From Candidatus Ruthenibacterium merdigallinarum (GTDB lineage: Bacteria; Bacillota; Clostridia; Oscillospirales; Ruminococcaceae), in NCBI GenBank assembly GCA_019113785.1, contig DXGT01000023.1, forward strand, positions 1-38,538: a DNA stretch of 38,538 nt. The letters are read 5' to 3'. The first letter of the stretch is position 1; every line of letters begins with the position of its first letter. The translations under genes were made by a program, and so were the position numbers. A model generated the notes under the pieces. The model worked only from the letters and a program-made list of their open reading frames with translations. It was not told where the DNA came from and made no database searches. Of the stretch, positions 8,847 through 17,460 are shown in pieces.

Positions 8847-9362
8847 ATGCACTGCCTGATCGTGGGCCCGCCGGGCGTGGGCAAAAGCACGCTGATCTGC
8901 CGCGTGCTGCGGGAGCTGGCGCTGCCGGTCGCCGGGTTTGTGACGAAAAAGCAGCCGGCGCCAGCCGGGGAAACGCGCGGCTGCCCCGTGTATCTGTACC
9001 CCGCGGACGAAGCGGAAAAGGACGGGGCGCTGGTCTGTTACTGCGGGCAGAAAAACCTCGAGCAGGCGCGTGAGGCGTTCGACCGGTTCGCGCCGCGCCT
9101 ACTCGAAGAGGCCGCGCCCGGCAGCGTTTTCCTTATGGACGAGCTGGGGTTCCTCGAATCCCGCGCGCAGGCGTTTTGCAGCGCCGTTTTGCAGCGGCTG
9201 GACGGGGACGTCCCGGTGATTGCCGCCGTCAAGGACCGCGAGACCCCGTTCCTCGCGCAGGTGCGCGCGCACGGGAACTGCCGCGTGTTCCCCATCAGCC
9301 GGGAAAACCGCGACGCGCTGTTCTTCGATGTCCTGGAATTTATGAAACAACAGACGAGGTGA
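8847..9362 (+). CDS. THEP1-like nucleoside-triphosphatase
   Basis: 171 aa; MHCLIVGPPGVGKSTLICRVLREL...GFVTKK...VFLMDELGFLE; THEP1/DUF265-like P-loop NTPase. Confidence 0.8.
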   Translation: MHCLIVGPPGVGKSTLICRVLRELALPVAGFVTKKQPAPAGETRGCPVYLYPADEAEKDGALVCYCGQKNLEQAREAFDRFAPRLLEEAAPGSVFLMDELGFLESRAQAFCSAVLQRLDGDVPVIAAVKDRETPFLAQVRAHGNCRVFPISRENRDALFFDVLEFMKQQTR

Positions 9363-9369
9363 AGCGGAA

Positions 9370-9924
9370 ATGGCTCGAAAGACCCTGATTTTGAACGGTT
9401 CGCCGCGCGAGCACGGCAACACGGCCGCGCTCGTCGCCGAGCTGAAAAAGCACCTTTCCGGCGAGGTGGTGGAGCTGTCGGCGTACCGCTCCCGCATCGC
9501 GCCCTGCGTGGATTGCCGCCGCTGCTGGACAACGGCGCAGTGCGCGGTGCGCGACGAGATGCAGATCGTTTACGACGACGATTTCGACAACGTCGTGATC
9601 GCCTCGCCCGTCTATTTCAGCACGCTGACGGGGCCGCTGCTCGGCGTGATGAGCCGCATGCAGCCCTGGCACGCCGCCATGTTCTTTTTGCACCGGCCGC
9701 TGTGCCAGCGCAAAAAGAAAGCGGCCGCCATTCTGACGGCCGGGGGCAAGGGGAACCAGGGCAACGCGTCGCACCACCTCAGCGCGTTTTTCCGCATGCT
9801 GAACGCCGAGGGGTTCCGCGAGCACACGGTCTGCTCGGCGAACACGGACACGGTCCCCGCCTGGCAGGACGCCGACGCCATGCGCCGGACGGCCGAGCTG
9901 GCAAAGTGGCTGATGGAAGATTGA
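9370..9924 (+). CDS. flavodoxin-like / NADPH-dependent FMN reductase family protein
   Basis: MARKTLILNGSPREHGNTAALVAELKKHL...CVDCRRCW...DNVVIASPVYFSTLTGPLLGVMSR. Confidence 0.85.
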   Translation: MARKTLILNGSPREHGNTAALVAELKKHLSGEVVELSAYRSRIAPCVDCRRCWTTAQCAVRDEMQIVYDDDFDNVVIASPVYFSTLTGPLLGVMSRMQPWHAAMFFLHRPLCQRKKKAAAILTAGGKGNQGNASHHLSAFFRMLNAEGFREHTVCSANTDTVPAWQDADAMRRTAELAKWLMED

Positions 9925-9938
9925 AGGAGGGGTCCAGA

Positions 9939-10439
9939 TTGCAGAAGATTCCCGCCGTGGGCTTTTCCGCGTTTTCCGGAACGGGGAAGACCACCCTGCT
10001 GGAGCGCCTGATCGGCTGCCTCAAGCAGGAGGGCCTGCGCCTTGCCGTGGTCAAGCACGACGCGCACGATTTTACCATCGACCACCCCGGGAAGGATTCG
10101 TGGCGCTTTGCGCAGGCGGGCGCCGACGCGGTGCTCATCAGTTCGGGCGCGAAAACGGCCCTCATCGAGCAGCGGCCCCGCACGTTCGAGGAAAATCTGG
10201 CGGCCCTGCGCGATGTGGACCTGATCCTCGTGGAGGGCTATAAACAGCAAGACCTTCCCCGGGTCGGCCTGTGCCGGAAGGCCACCGGGAAAGGTCTGCC
10301 CTGCGATGCTGCGGCGTACATCGCGCTTGTCACAGACGACGAGGCGCTGCGCGCGCGCAGCGCCGTTCCGTGTTTCGGGTTTGAGGATGCGGCGCCGCTG
10401 GCAGAATTCCTGCTGCGCTACACGGGCCTGCGGCGCTGA
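9939..10439 (+). CDS. mobB: molybdopterin-guanine dinucleotide biosynthesis protein B
   Basis: TTG 9939 after ggagggg; KIPAVGFSAFSGTGKTTLLERLIGCLKQEGLRLAVVKHDAHDFTIDHPGKDSWRFAQAGADAVLISS...ILVEGYK. Confidence 0.93.
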   Translation: MQKIPAVGFSAFSGTGKTTLLERLIGCLKQEGLRLAVVKHDAHDFTIDHPGKDSWRFAQAGADAVLISSGAKTALIEQRPRTFEENLAALRDVDLILVEGYKQQDLPRVGLCRKATGKGLPCDAAAYIALVTDDEALRARSAVPCFGFEDAAPLAEFLLRYTGLRR

Positions 10440-10446
10440 GCGGGCG

Positions 10447-11067
10447 CTATTGGCTCGGTGTGCGGCGCAGCGCCTCGTACGCCTGCGGCGTGTTGACGTT
10501 GAACAGCTGGCCTTCCAGCGCCAGAGGGACGGTCGCCTCGCACACGGCGCAGCCCGAGAGAAAGCGCATCACGCGCCGCTCCCCGCCCTCCAGGCAGGCG
10601 CGGGCGGCCGGCTCCAGGCTTTTTCTGTAAATACCGCACAGGGGATGGCTTCGGCCGTCCCCTGTTTTTGCAATGCAGGCGTCCAGCCCGTCCCGCCAGC
10701 AGCCATACAGAAAGCGCACCAGGCGCATCGTGAGCAGGGGCGTGTCACAGGCGGTGAAAAACACGAGCGGAGTCCGGGCCTGCGCAAGGCCGGTGGCCAT
10801 GGCGCCCAGAGGCCCGCAGCCGGGGTACAGGTCCTCTGCCGTCTCCAGCGAGGGGTCGAAGCGCTCTTTGCGGTCCACCGAGACAAAGCGGCGGGGAAAC
10901 GGCGAGAGCTCGCGGTACAAAACCGTGAGGAACGTCTCGCCCTGCCACAAAAGGCCGCTTTTCATCTGCCCGCCCATGCGTTTTGCCTCGCCGCCCGCCA
11001 AAATCACCGCGGTGCTCTGTTCGATCAGCGCGTCTGTGCGCGCGCAGTTTTGCACAGGCCTATCCAA
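10447..11067 (-). CDS. mobA: molybdenum cofactor guanylyltransferase
   Basis: STAVILAGGEAKRMGGQMKSGLLWQGETFL...GCGPLGAMATGLAQARTPLVFFTACDTPLL; exact start uncertain. Confidence 0.88.
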   Translation of the reverse strand: MDRPVQNCARTDALIEQSTAVILAGGEAKRMGGQMKSGLLWQGETFLTVLYRELSPFPRRFVSVDRKERFDPSLETAEDLYPGCGPLGAMATGLAQARTPLVFFTACDTPLLTMRLVRFLYGCWRDGLDACIAKTGDGRSHPLCGIYRKSLEPAARACLEGGERRVMRFLSGCAVCEATVPLALEGQLFNVNTPQAYEALRRTPSQ

Positions 11068-11103
11068 GCACGATCACCCGCCTTTCACAGGAGTCCCCGG
11101 TAC

Positions 11104-11145
11104 AAAAACGCCGTTCCGGCAAGGCGCACGGCTTTGCCGGAACGG
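11104..11145 (-). terminator. Rho-independent terminator (- strand) between aminotransferase and mobA
   Basis: 15-bp stem CCGTTCCGGCAAGGC/GCTTTGCCGGAACGG; in - direction followed by CGTTTTTG. Confidence 0.65.
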
Positions 11146-11164
11146 GTCACGCAGGGGGAAAGGA

Positions 11165-12334
11165 TCACTTTTTGATGTTCTCCTCGTAGCACTTTTTCAG
11201 CGCGTCGCACATGCCCTGCAGCTGCTTGTGCGTGCAGGCGATGTTCATGCGCATGAAGCCCTCGTTGCCGGGGCCGAACTCGGTGCCGGAGGAATAGACG
11301 ATGCCGTAGCGGTACAGCAGCTTTTCCAGCTGCTCGCAGGTCATGCCCCACTCGGTGAAGTCGAGCCAGAACAGATAGGAGGCCTCGGGCTTCGTCAGCA
11401 CCACCTTCATATCGTTCTCCGCGAAGAACTTCACGGCGTAGTCCTTGTTGGCCTGCAGGTACTTCTGCAGCTCGGCGATGTACTCGTCGGCGCCGTTGAG
11501 GCCGGCGGCCATGCCCACGAGGCCCAGGTCGATGATCTCGACGCGCACGTTCGCGGACACCACCTCGTACCGGCGGCGAAGCTTCTCGTTGGGGATGACG
11601 GTCACGGCGGCCTTCAGGCCGGGGATGCCGAACACCTTGCCGCTGCTGGTCAGCATGATGCAGTTGCTGGCGTCCTTGTCGCACACGTGCAGGATGGACA
11701 CGTGCTGGCGGCCATCGTAATACACGTCGGAGTGGATCTCATCGCTGATGATCAGCACGTCGTTCGCGACGCACAGATCGTACATGCGCTGCATTTCCTC
11801 CTTCGTGAAGCCGCGGGTCACGGGGTTGCCGGGGTTGCACACCACGAGCACGCGCGTCTTGGGATCGCGCGCCATCTCTTCCAGCTGCTCGAAGTTGATG
11901 TGCCACTCGCCCTTTTCGCGGTCGTACACGAGGCGGTTCTCGTACACAAGGCGGCCGTTGTTGCGCGGCACGTTGTACAGGTGGCCGAAGGTGGGCGTCT
12001 GGATGATCACGCCGTCGCCGGGAGAGGTGTACGCATCCAGCAGCACCTTGTACACGGCCATCAGGGCCGTGCCGGGGAAGACGTGGGCGGGGTCGATGTT
12101 CAGGCCGTAGTGGCGGTTCTGGTAACCGGCGAACGCCTCCTGGAAGTAACCTTTGTCGCAGCAGTAGGACAGCACGCCCTGGTCGATCTTATCGTGCAGC
12201 GCCTGGCGTACGACGTCCGGCATTCTGAAGTCCATGTCCGCGGTGCCCATGGGGTAGGCCGCGCCTTTTCCTTCGCCGTCCCATTTCCAGGTGTTCGTGT
12301 TGTGGCGGTCCAAAGGCAAATCAAAGTTGATCAT
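11165..12334 (-). CDS. PLP-dependent aminotransferase / cystathionine beta-lyase (MalY/PatB family)
   Basis: MINFDLPLDRHNTNTWKWDG...YPMGTADMDFRMPDVVRQAL...CNPGNPVTRGFTKEEM...ISDEIHSDVYY...TSSGKVFGIPGLK; ATG 12334. Confidence 0.88.
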   Translation of the reverse strand: MINFDLPLDRHNTNTWKWDGEGKGAAYPMGTADMDFRMPDVVRQALHDKIDQGVLSYCCDKGYFQEAFAGYQNRHYGLNIDPAHVFPGTALMAVYKVLLDAYTSPGDGVIIQTPTFGHLYNVPRNNGRLVYENRLVYDREKGEWHINFEQLEEMARDPKTRVLVVCNPGNPVTRGFTKEEMQRMYDLCVANDVLIISDEIHSDVYYDGRQHVSILHVCDKDASNCIMLTSSGKVFGIPGLKAAVTVIPNEKLRRRYEVVSANVRVEIIDLGLVGMAAGLNGADEYIAELQKYLQANKDYAVKFFAENDMKVVLTKPEASYLFWLDFTEWGMTCEQLEKLLYRYGIVYSSGTEFGPGNEGFMRMNIACTHKQLQGMCDALKKCYEENIKK

Positions 12335-12538
12335 AATATTCGCCGACCTTTCTTGACATAAAATGAAAGCGGCCCGCCGTCCGGTGCGGAGGAAAGGGCG
12401 CCGGCGAGCGCCGCCCGGGCCGTTTGGGTACAAATGCGTGGGACAGGGCGCCATCCTGCGCCCGGCGGCGCCGGACGCAGGATGGGAGCCTGATGGAGGG
12501 GGTCGGCAGCAAAGCTGCCGCTTTCAGCAAAAAGCCTT

Positions 12539-14002
12539 TTACTCGGCCGCGGCCTCCACCTCAGCATCCTGCTGCGGCGGGGTCAGCTTGACAAAGCGCT
12601 TGCCGTTCTTGAAGCCGATGCCCACGAAGGACAGGATGATGGCCATCACCGAGCAGCCCCAGCCGAAGAAGTTGTAGGGCAGGGCGGCGATGGTGGACAC
12701 GCCGGTGACAGAGGTCAGGAACACGGCGGTGTCGCACCAGGGGATGCAGGTCAGGTACTGGGTGCTCGCGCTGACGGCGCCGGAAACGAGGTCCAGGCTG
12801 TCCATGCCGGCATCCTCAAACTTCTTGAGGAACAGGTCCTTGGGCATCATGCCGGCCAGGAACGAGCTGGAGGTCAGGCCGACGACCATGCCGGCGACCA
12901 CGACGGAGGAAGCGGTCAGAGCCGGGCGGCTCTTCACATGGGAGAACAGGGCCTCGGCGATGACGTTGATGGCCTTGGTCTCGGTCATGATCGTGCCGAA
13001 CATGGTGGCGATGATCACGATCAGAGCGGCGCTGACCATATCCAGCGCACCGCCGCGGTTGACCAGGTTCAGGAAGATCTCGCTGTAGCCGGAGGGGTCG
13101 ATGCCGAGCGTGCTCTCCAGATTGAAGCCGGAGTACACGGCGTCAAGGCCGCTGCCGATGTCAAAGCCGTTGAACACGGCGCCGAAGACGAGGGCGATCA
13201 GCGAGCTGACGACCAGCGTTTTGAGGATGGGCGCCTTGCGGAAGGTGAGCACGAACACCAGCACCATCGGCAGGATGACCAGCGGGTTGGTGTTGTACAC
13301 GGAGGCGATGTCGTGGCGGATCAGGTCGACGGAAGCGAGGTCCGCCGAGGAGCTGCCGTACATGAAGCCCAGCACCAGATAACCGACGGTGGACAGCACG
13401 ATGACGGGGATGGTGTAGTGCGCCATGCGCTTGATCATGTTCATGGTGTCGGTGCGGGCGAAACCGGCGGCGACGTTGGTGGTGTCAGCCATCGGCGAGC
13501 ACAGCTGGCCGACGTGCGAACCGCCGGCCACAGCGCCGGCCACGATGGGCAGGGGCACGCCCATGCTCTGCGCAATGGCGATCATGATGACGCCCACGGT
13601 GCCCACAGTGCCCCAGGAGGTGCCGATGATGACGGAGACGATGGCCGTGATCACAAACGACAGCACGATCATGGAAGCCGGGGAGACGATGGTGATGAGG
13701 TAGTAGATGATGGTGGGGATGGTGCCGGAGAAGATCATGGCCGCCACGAACATACCGATGGCGAGAATGATCAGGAAGATCTCAATGACGCCGCGCAGAC
13801 GGTCCCAGATGGGCTCGACGATCTCGCTCCAGGAGAAGCCGCAGCGCCATGCGATGATCATGCACCACACGACGGAGATGGCCAGCGCGGGGTTGATGTT
13901 GATGCCGATGTTTACCGAGTAGACGACGAGCGCCAGCAGCACTACGATCAGCGAGAAAGCCTCAATAATGTTTGGCCTTCTCTTTGTACGTTCTTTTTTC
14001 AT
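12539..14002 (-). CDS. NhaC-family Na+/H+ antiporter (organic-ion antiporter-like)
   Basis: 487 aa polytopic protein; IIGTSWGTVGTVGVIMIAIAQSMGVPLPIVAGAVAGGSHVGQLCSPMADTTNVAA typical of NhaC/MleN proteins. Confidence 0.88.
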   Translation of the reverse strand: MKKERTKRRPNIIEAFSLIVVLLALVVYSVNIGININPALAISVVWCMIIAWRCGFSWSEIVEPIWDRLRGVIEIFLIILAIGMFVAAMIFSGTIPTIIYYLITIVSPASMIVLSFVITAIVSVIIGTSWGTVGTVGVIMIAIAQSMGVPLPIVAGAVAGGSHVGQLCSPMADTTNVAAGFARTDTMNMIKRMAHYTIPVIVLSTVGYLVLGFMYGSSSADLASVDLIRHDIASVYNTNPLVILPMVLVFVLTFRKAPILKTLVVSSLIALVFGAVFNGFDIGSGLDAVYSGFNLESTLGIDPSGYSEIFLNLVNRGGALDMVSAALIVIIATMFGTIMTETKAINVIAEALFSHVKSRPALTASSVVVAGMVVGLTSSSFLAGMMPKDLFLKKFEDAGMDSLDLVSGAVSASTQYLTCIPWCDTAVFLTSVTGVSTIAALPYNFFGWGCSVMAIILSFVGIGFKNGKRFVKLTPPQQDAEVEAAAE

Positions 14003-14012
14003 GATAACCTCC

Positions 14013-14384
14013 TTAAATTTCTGCGATGACTTCTACTTCACAAAGGACGCCCTTGGGCAGCTCCTTCACCGCAACACAGCTTCGGGCGGGCTTGTTCACA
14101 AAGAACTCGGCGTACACCTCGTTGAACTTGGCGAAATTCGCCATATCGCTCAAAAAGCAGGTGGTCTTCACAACTTTGGCAAAGTCCGTGCCGGCCTCTT
14201 CCAGAACCGCCCGCAGGTTCAGCATCACCTGACGCGCCTGCGCCTCGATCGTATCGCCGCATACCGCATTGCTGGCAGGGTCAATGGGGATCTGGCCGGA
14301 AGTGAACAGAAACCCGCCCGCCGTTACCGCCTGGCAGTAGGGGCCGATCGCGGCCGGCGCCTTTTCGGTTGAAATAATTTTCAT
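14013..14384 (-). CDS. ridA: RidA family enamine/imine deaminase
   Basis: MKIISTEKAPAAIGPYCQAVTAGGFLFTSGQIPIDPASN...VVKTTCFLSDMANFAKFNEVYAEFF...ARSCVAVKELPKGVLCEVEVIAEI. Confidence 0.94.
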   Translation of the reverse strand: MKIISTEKAPAAIGPYCQAVTAGGFLFTSGQIPIDPASNAVCGDTIEAQARQVMLNLRAVLEEAGTDFAKVVKTTCFLSDMANFAKFNEVYAEFFVNKPARSCVAVKELPKGVLCEVEVIAEI

Positions 14385-14635
14385 GTGTTTGCCTCCTCGC
14401 AAGAGATTGATATGCCCGGCCGCCCGCTCCGGTGCCCGGAGCCGCGCGCCGGTGTTGCAACAGGCATTCCGTTTGGGAAAGCGCCTGCTCCAGCCCGTCA
14501 GAAAAGTGTGGGCGAAAATCGACAATGGAGTGATATTGCGAAAAACATCGAAAAACCACAGAAATATTGCGAAAATTCGCCGCAATGTGTGGGGAAAGGC
14601 CCAAAATCGCCGCAATTTCCCCTCTCTGCAACCGT

Positions 14636-14664
14636 ATTATAGCGATAAACTTTTTTTTAGTCAA
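14636..14664 (-). promoter_or_regulatory. promoter of ridA-nhaC-lyase operon
   Basis: - strand TTGACT, 17 nt, TATAAT; about 250 nt upstream of the ridA ATG. Confidence 0.8.
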
Positions 14665-14687
14665 TTGCTGCTTTCAACAAAAAAATA

Positions 14688-14713
14688 TCTCGTCTATTGA
14701 CCTTTTGACGAGA
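14688..14713. promoter_or_regulatory. putative operator dyad A
   Basis: TCTCGTC-N12-GACGAGA, perfect 7-bp inverted repeat upstream of the ridA -35. Confidence 0.55.
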
Positions 14714-14926
14714 GACGGCGCCAAAAACGGGGCGGCGTCGTCAAAAATTTATCAATAAAATTTTTTAACGTGCATTCGCGCGTGGCGCTTTTGCCCCGCC
14801 GGGCGAAGGCGCACCGGCTGCGGGCGGCGCATGCGAAAGGGGAGACAAAGCGAGGGCCCGGCGCGCTTGGCGCCGGGCCCCCGTGAAAACCGCTTGTTAT
14901 TTTTTGCGCATTTTGCGCAGCCGGCG

Positions 14927-15580
14927 TCACCGGCCGCTTTCGATGTTCCGGATGTGCAGGTAGACGGTGTTTTTGGAGATGCCCAGTTTCTGCGCCACCT
15001 CGGCCACCGAATTCTTCATCTTGAAAAAGCCCTGCTTGTGCAGCTGCTCCACGATCCTTTTGTTTTTCAGCGAGGGCAGCACCGTGGCGTCCATATACAC
15101 CGCGCTCTGCGCCTGCAGGATGGCCTCGTCCAGCAGCTCGCTCTGCGTCTTGGAAAAAATCTCCTGCCGGCCGGCGGGCGTCGCGTTCTCGTTTGCGCCG
15201 AAGGCGGACAAAACGGTTTGCAGCGGCGTGTTGAGATAGTAGTTCAGGCACAGCAGGCCGATGATGCGCTTGCGCTCGCCCATGATGGCGATCGTCGCCG
15301 ACTTGAGCGGCTCACCCTTGCTGTTGCGCGTAAAATAGGTGATGTGGGTCTCGCCCTTGTCCGCCTGCAGCTTTTTCAGCATCTCCAAAGCCAGGTTGGT
15401 GATGGGCGCGCCGGCCTTGCGCCCGGTGTGCTCGCCGTTCACGATCTTGATGACCGACTTGTCCAGGTTTTCCAAACTGTGCAGCACGATCTCGCATCCG
15501 CTGCCGAGATACGCCGCCAGCCCGTCCATCAAATCGCCGTAAGAAGCCAGGATCTTCCGGTCCACTTCCGTCAGTTTCAT
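14927..15580 (-). CDS. YheO-type (PAS_6 + C-terminal HTH) transcriptional regulator
   Basis: MKLTEVDRKILASYGDLMDGLAAYLGSGCEIVLHSLENLDKSVIKIVNGEHTGRKAGAPITNLAL...IVEQLHKQGFFKMKNSVAEVAQKLGISKNTVYLHIRNIE. Confidence 0.85.
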   Translation of the reverse strand: MKLTEVDRKILASYGDLMDGLAAYLGSGCEIVLHSLENLDKSVIKIVNGEHTGRKAGAPITNLALEMLKKLQADKGETHITYFTRNSKGEPLKSATIAIMGERKRIIGLLCLNYYLNTPLQTVLSAFGANENATPAGRQEIFSKTQSELLDEAILQAQSAVYMDATVLPSLKNKRIVEQLHKQGFFKMKNSVAEVAQKLGISKNTVYLHIRNIESGR

Positions 15581-15594
15581 AAACGCCTCCCTGT

Positions 15595-15629
15595 TATGCG
15601 CGGTTCCATAAGAAAACAAAGCCGCAAAA
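15595..15629 (-). repeat. 35-nt dispersed repeat, copy 2
   Basis: Reverse complement TTTTGCGGCTTTGTTTTCTTATGGAACCGCGCATA, 34/35 match to 5347-5381. Confidence 0.85.
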
Positions 15630-15879
15630 CGCTGCCTGCAAAGCGGCGTCCGCTGCGTTATCGGGTCTTCCGCCGAGGTGTGCTGCGCCCCTCTGCATTG
15701 CACCTGCCGCCCTGCGGCGGTTTTGCGGCGCTTTGCAGTTTTTGCAAAACCCGTGTTTCCTCCATGTCGCCGCGCCGTTTCCCGTCCGCTTTTCCGGCGG
15801 CGCGACTGCCGTCCGCACGCCGCAAAAAGTGCGCGCACAGGGCGGGTCCTCTATCGTATCAACCAATATTTCGATTCTA

Positions 15880-15908
15880 ATTATACCAAGACGGACCGCG
15901 CAAATCAA
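15880..15908 (-). promoter_or_regulatory. promoter of YheO-type regulator
   Basis: - strand TTGATT, 17 nt, TATAAT. Confidence 0.7.
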
Positions 15909-16032
15909 TGGAAATATACGATTTATATACAATGGCCATACAATGAAAACCGCCCGCAAACGCGGCGGGCGCAGCGCGCTTTTCGCCGTCCGGCCAACGG
16001 GAAAAAGCCTGGCGGTGTGCCAAAAAGGGAAA

Positions 16033-16056
16033 ATGACGATAAAATTATCTCGTCAT
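16033..16056. promoter_or_regulatory. putative operator dyad B
   Basis: ATGACGA-N10-TCGTCAT perfect 7-bp inverted repeat with inner GATAA/TTATC symmetry, 12 nt upstream of the -35. Confidence 0.6.
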
Positions 16057-16068
16057 TTCAAAAATCGC

Positions 16069-16097
16069 TTTACTATTCTTCATTGACGTGCTATGCT
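16069..16097 (+). promoter_or_regulatory. promoter of FAD reductase/FeS/Mo-oxidoreductase operon
   Basis: TTTACT (16069-16074), 17 nt, TATGCT (16092-16097). Confidence 0.6.
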
Positions 16098-16188
16098 GTA
16101 AGACAAAGGCACACGGTTGGGCCGGCGCGCCGCGCCGTGTGCAAAAGGCAGTTATCACACCATTTTCAAAAGGAGGAGAAGCAAACCC

Positions 16189-17460
16189 GTGAACGTTGTG
16201 ATCATTGGCAACAGCGCGGCCGGCCTGTCGGCGCTGCAGAACTTCCGGAAGCTGGACAAAACCAGCCGGGTCGTCATGATCTCCAAAGAGGGGCTGCTGC
16301 CGTATTCCCGCGTGCTGCTGCCGTATGTGCTGCGCGGCAAGCTGCCCTACGACGGCATGACCATCCGCACGCAGGAGTTCTTTTCGCGCATGGACGCGCA
16401 GTGCGTAGAAGGCACGGTGACAAAACTGGACACGGCCGCGCGCCGCGTCCTGCTGGAGGACGGCCGCAGCTTTGCCTACGACAAGGTGCTGATCGCCACC
16501 GGCTCGTACGCCGTGACGCCGCCCATCGAGGGCGCGCACCAGCCGGGCGTGGTGCACATGTGGACGAAGGCCGACGTCGACGAACTCCTGCCGCTCTTCC
16601 AAAGCGGGAAGCGAGCGGTGGTGATCGGCTCCGGCTTTGTGTCGCTGCAGGCGGCGTGGGCGGCGTGCTACCGCGGCATGAAGGTCACGGTGATCGAGCT
16701 GATGGACCGCATCATGCCCAGCGTGCTGGACGAGCACGGCGCCGAGGTGCTGGTGAAGGCCATCGGCGACAAAGGCGTGACGCTGCACACCGGCACGTCG
16801 ACGGAAAAAATCGAAAGACAGGCGGACGGCTCGTTCCTGGTGTATCTGAAGGACAAAGCGCCCGTGGCGGCAGACTTTGTGATCATGGGCACCGGCGTGC
16901 GGCCCAACGTTGCGTTCCTGGAGGGCAGCGGCGTGACGGTGGCGCGCGGCATCCCGGTGGACGAGTTCATGCGCACGAATGTGCCCGACGTGTACGCGGC
17001 GGGCGACGTGGCCGCCGGGCCCACCGCCTTCGGCGACGAGCATATGATCCACGCGTTGTGGCCCACCGCTGTGGAGATGGGCAAAACCGCCGCGTTTGCC
17101 ATGGCGGGCCAGCCCGTTGCCTACGAGGGCAGTTTGAACATGAACGTCACGCAGATGTACGATGTGACGGTGGCCAGCATGGGCCGCTTCAACGACGCGG
17201 ACATCGACGAGGCGCGCTGCTTTGCCCCCGAGGACGGATACGGCTATCTCAAGGTCTGCTACAAGGACGGCTACATCGTCGGCGCGTGCCTTGTGGGCGA
17301 GAGCGATGCGGTGACGCTGTTCGGCAAGCTGCGCCCCATCATCCGCAAAAAGCAGAAGGTGGACTGCGACATCCACGACCTTGAGCAGATCACGAACATG
17401 CGGGCTTTTGCAAGGGCCCTTTCACACACAGCATTGCGCAGCAAAGGAGAGAGAGTATGA
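16189..17460 (+). CDS. NAD(P)/FAD-dependent oxidoreductase (pyridine nucleotide-disulfide type)
   Basis: GTG 16189 after aaaaggagg; NVVIIGNSAAGLSALQNFRKLDK...VIGSGFVSLQAAWAACYRGMKVTVIE...VPDVYAAGDVAAGP. Confidence 0.9.
   Translation: MNVVIIGNSAAGLSALQNFRKLDKTSRVVMISKEGLLPYSRVLLPYVLRGKLPYDGMTIRTQEFFSRMDAQCVEGTVTKLDTAARRVLLEDGRSFAYDKVLIATGSYAVTPPIEGAHQPGVVHMWTKADVDELLPLFQSGKRAVVIGSGFVSLQAAWAACYRGMKVTVIELMDRIMPSVLDEHGAEVLVKAIGDKGVTLHTGTSTEKIERQADGSFLVYLKDKAPVAADFVIMGTGVRPNVAFLEGSGVTVARGIPVDEFMRTNVPDVYAAGDVAAGPTAFGDEHMIHALWPTAVEMGKTAAFAMAGQPVAYEGSLNMNVTQMYDVTVASMGRFNDADIDEARCFAPEDGYGYLKVCYKDGYIVGACLVGESDAVTLFGKLRPIIRKKQKVDCDIHDLEQITNMRAFARALSHTALRSKGERV

Noticed and set aside
12938-14029. His/Asp/Gly-rich 363-aa + strand ORF
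   Set aside because: Low-complexity antisense frame of the NhaC-family antiporter, not a metal-binding protein
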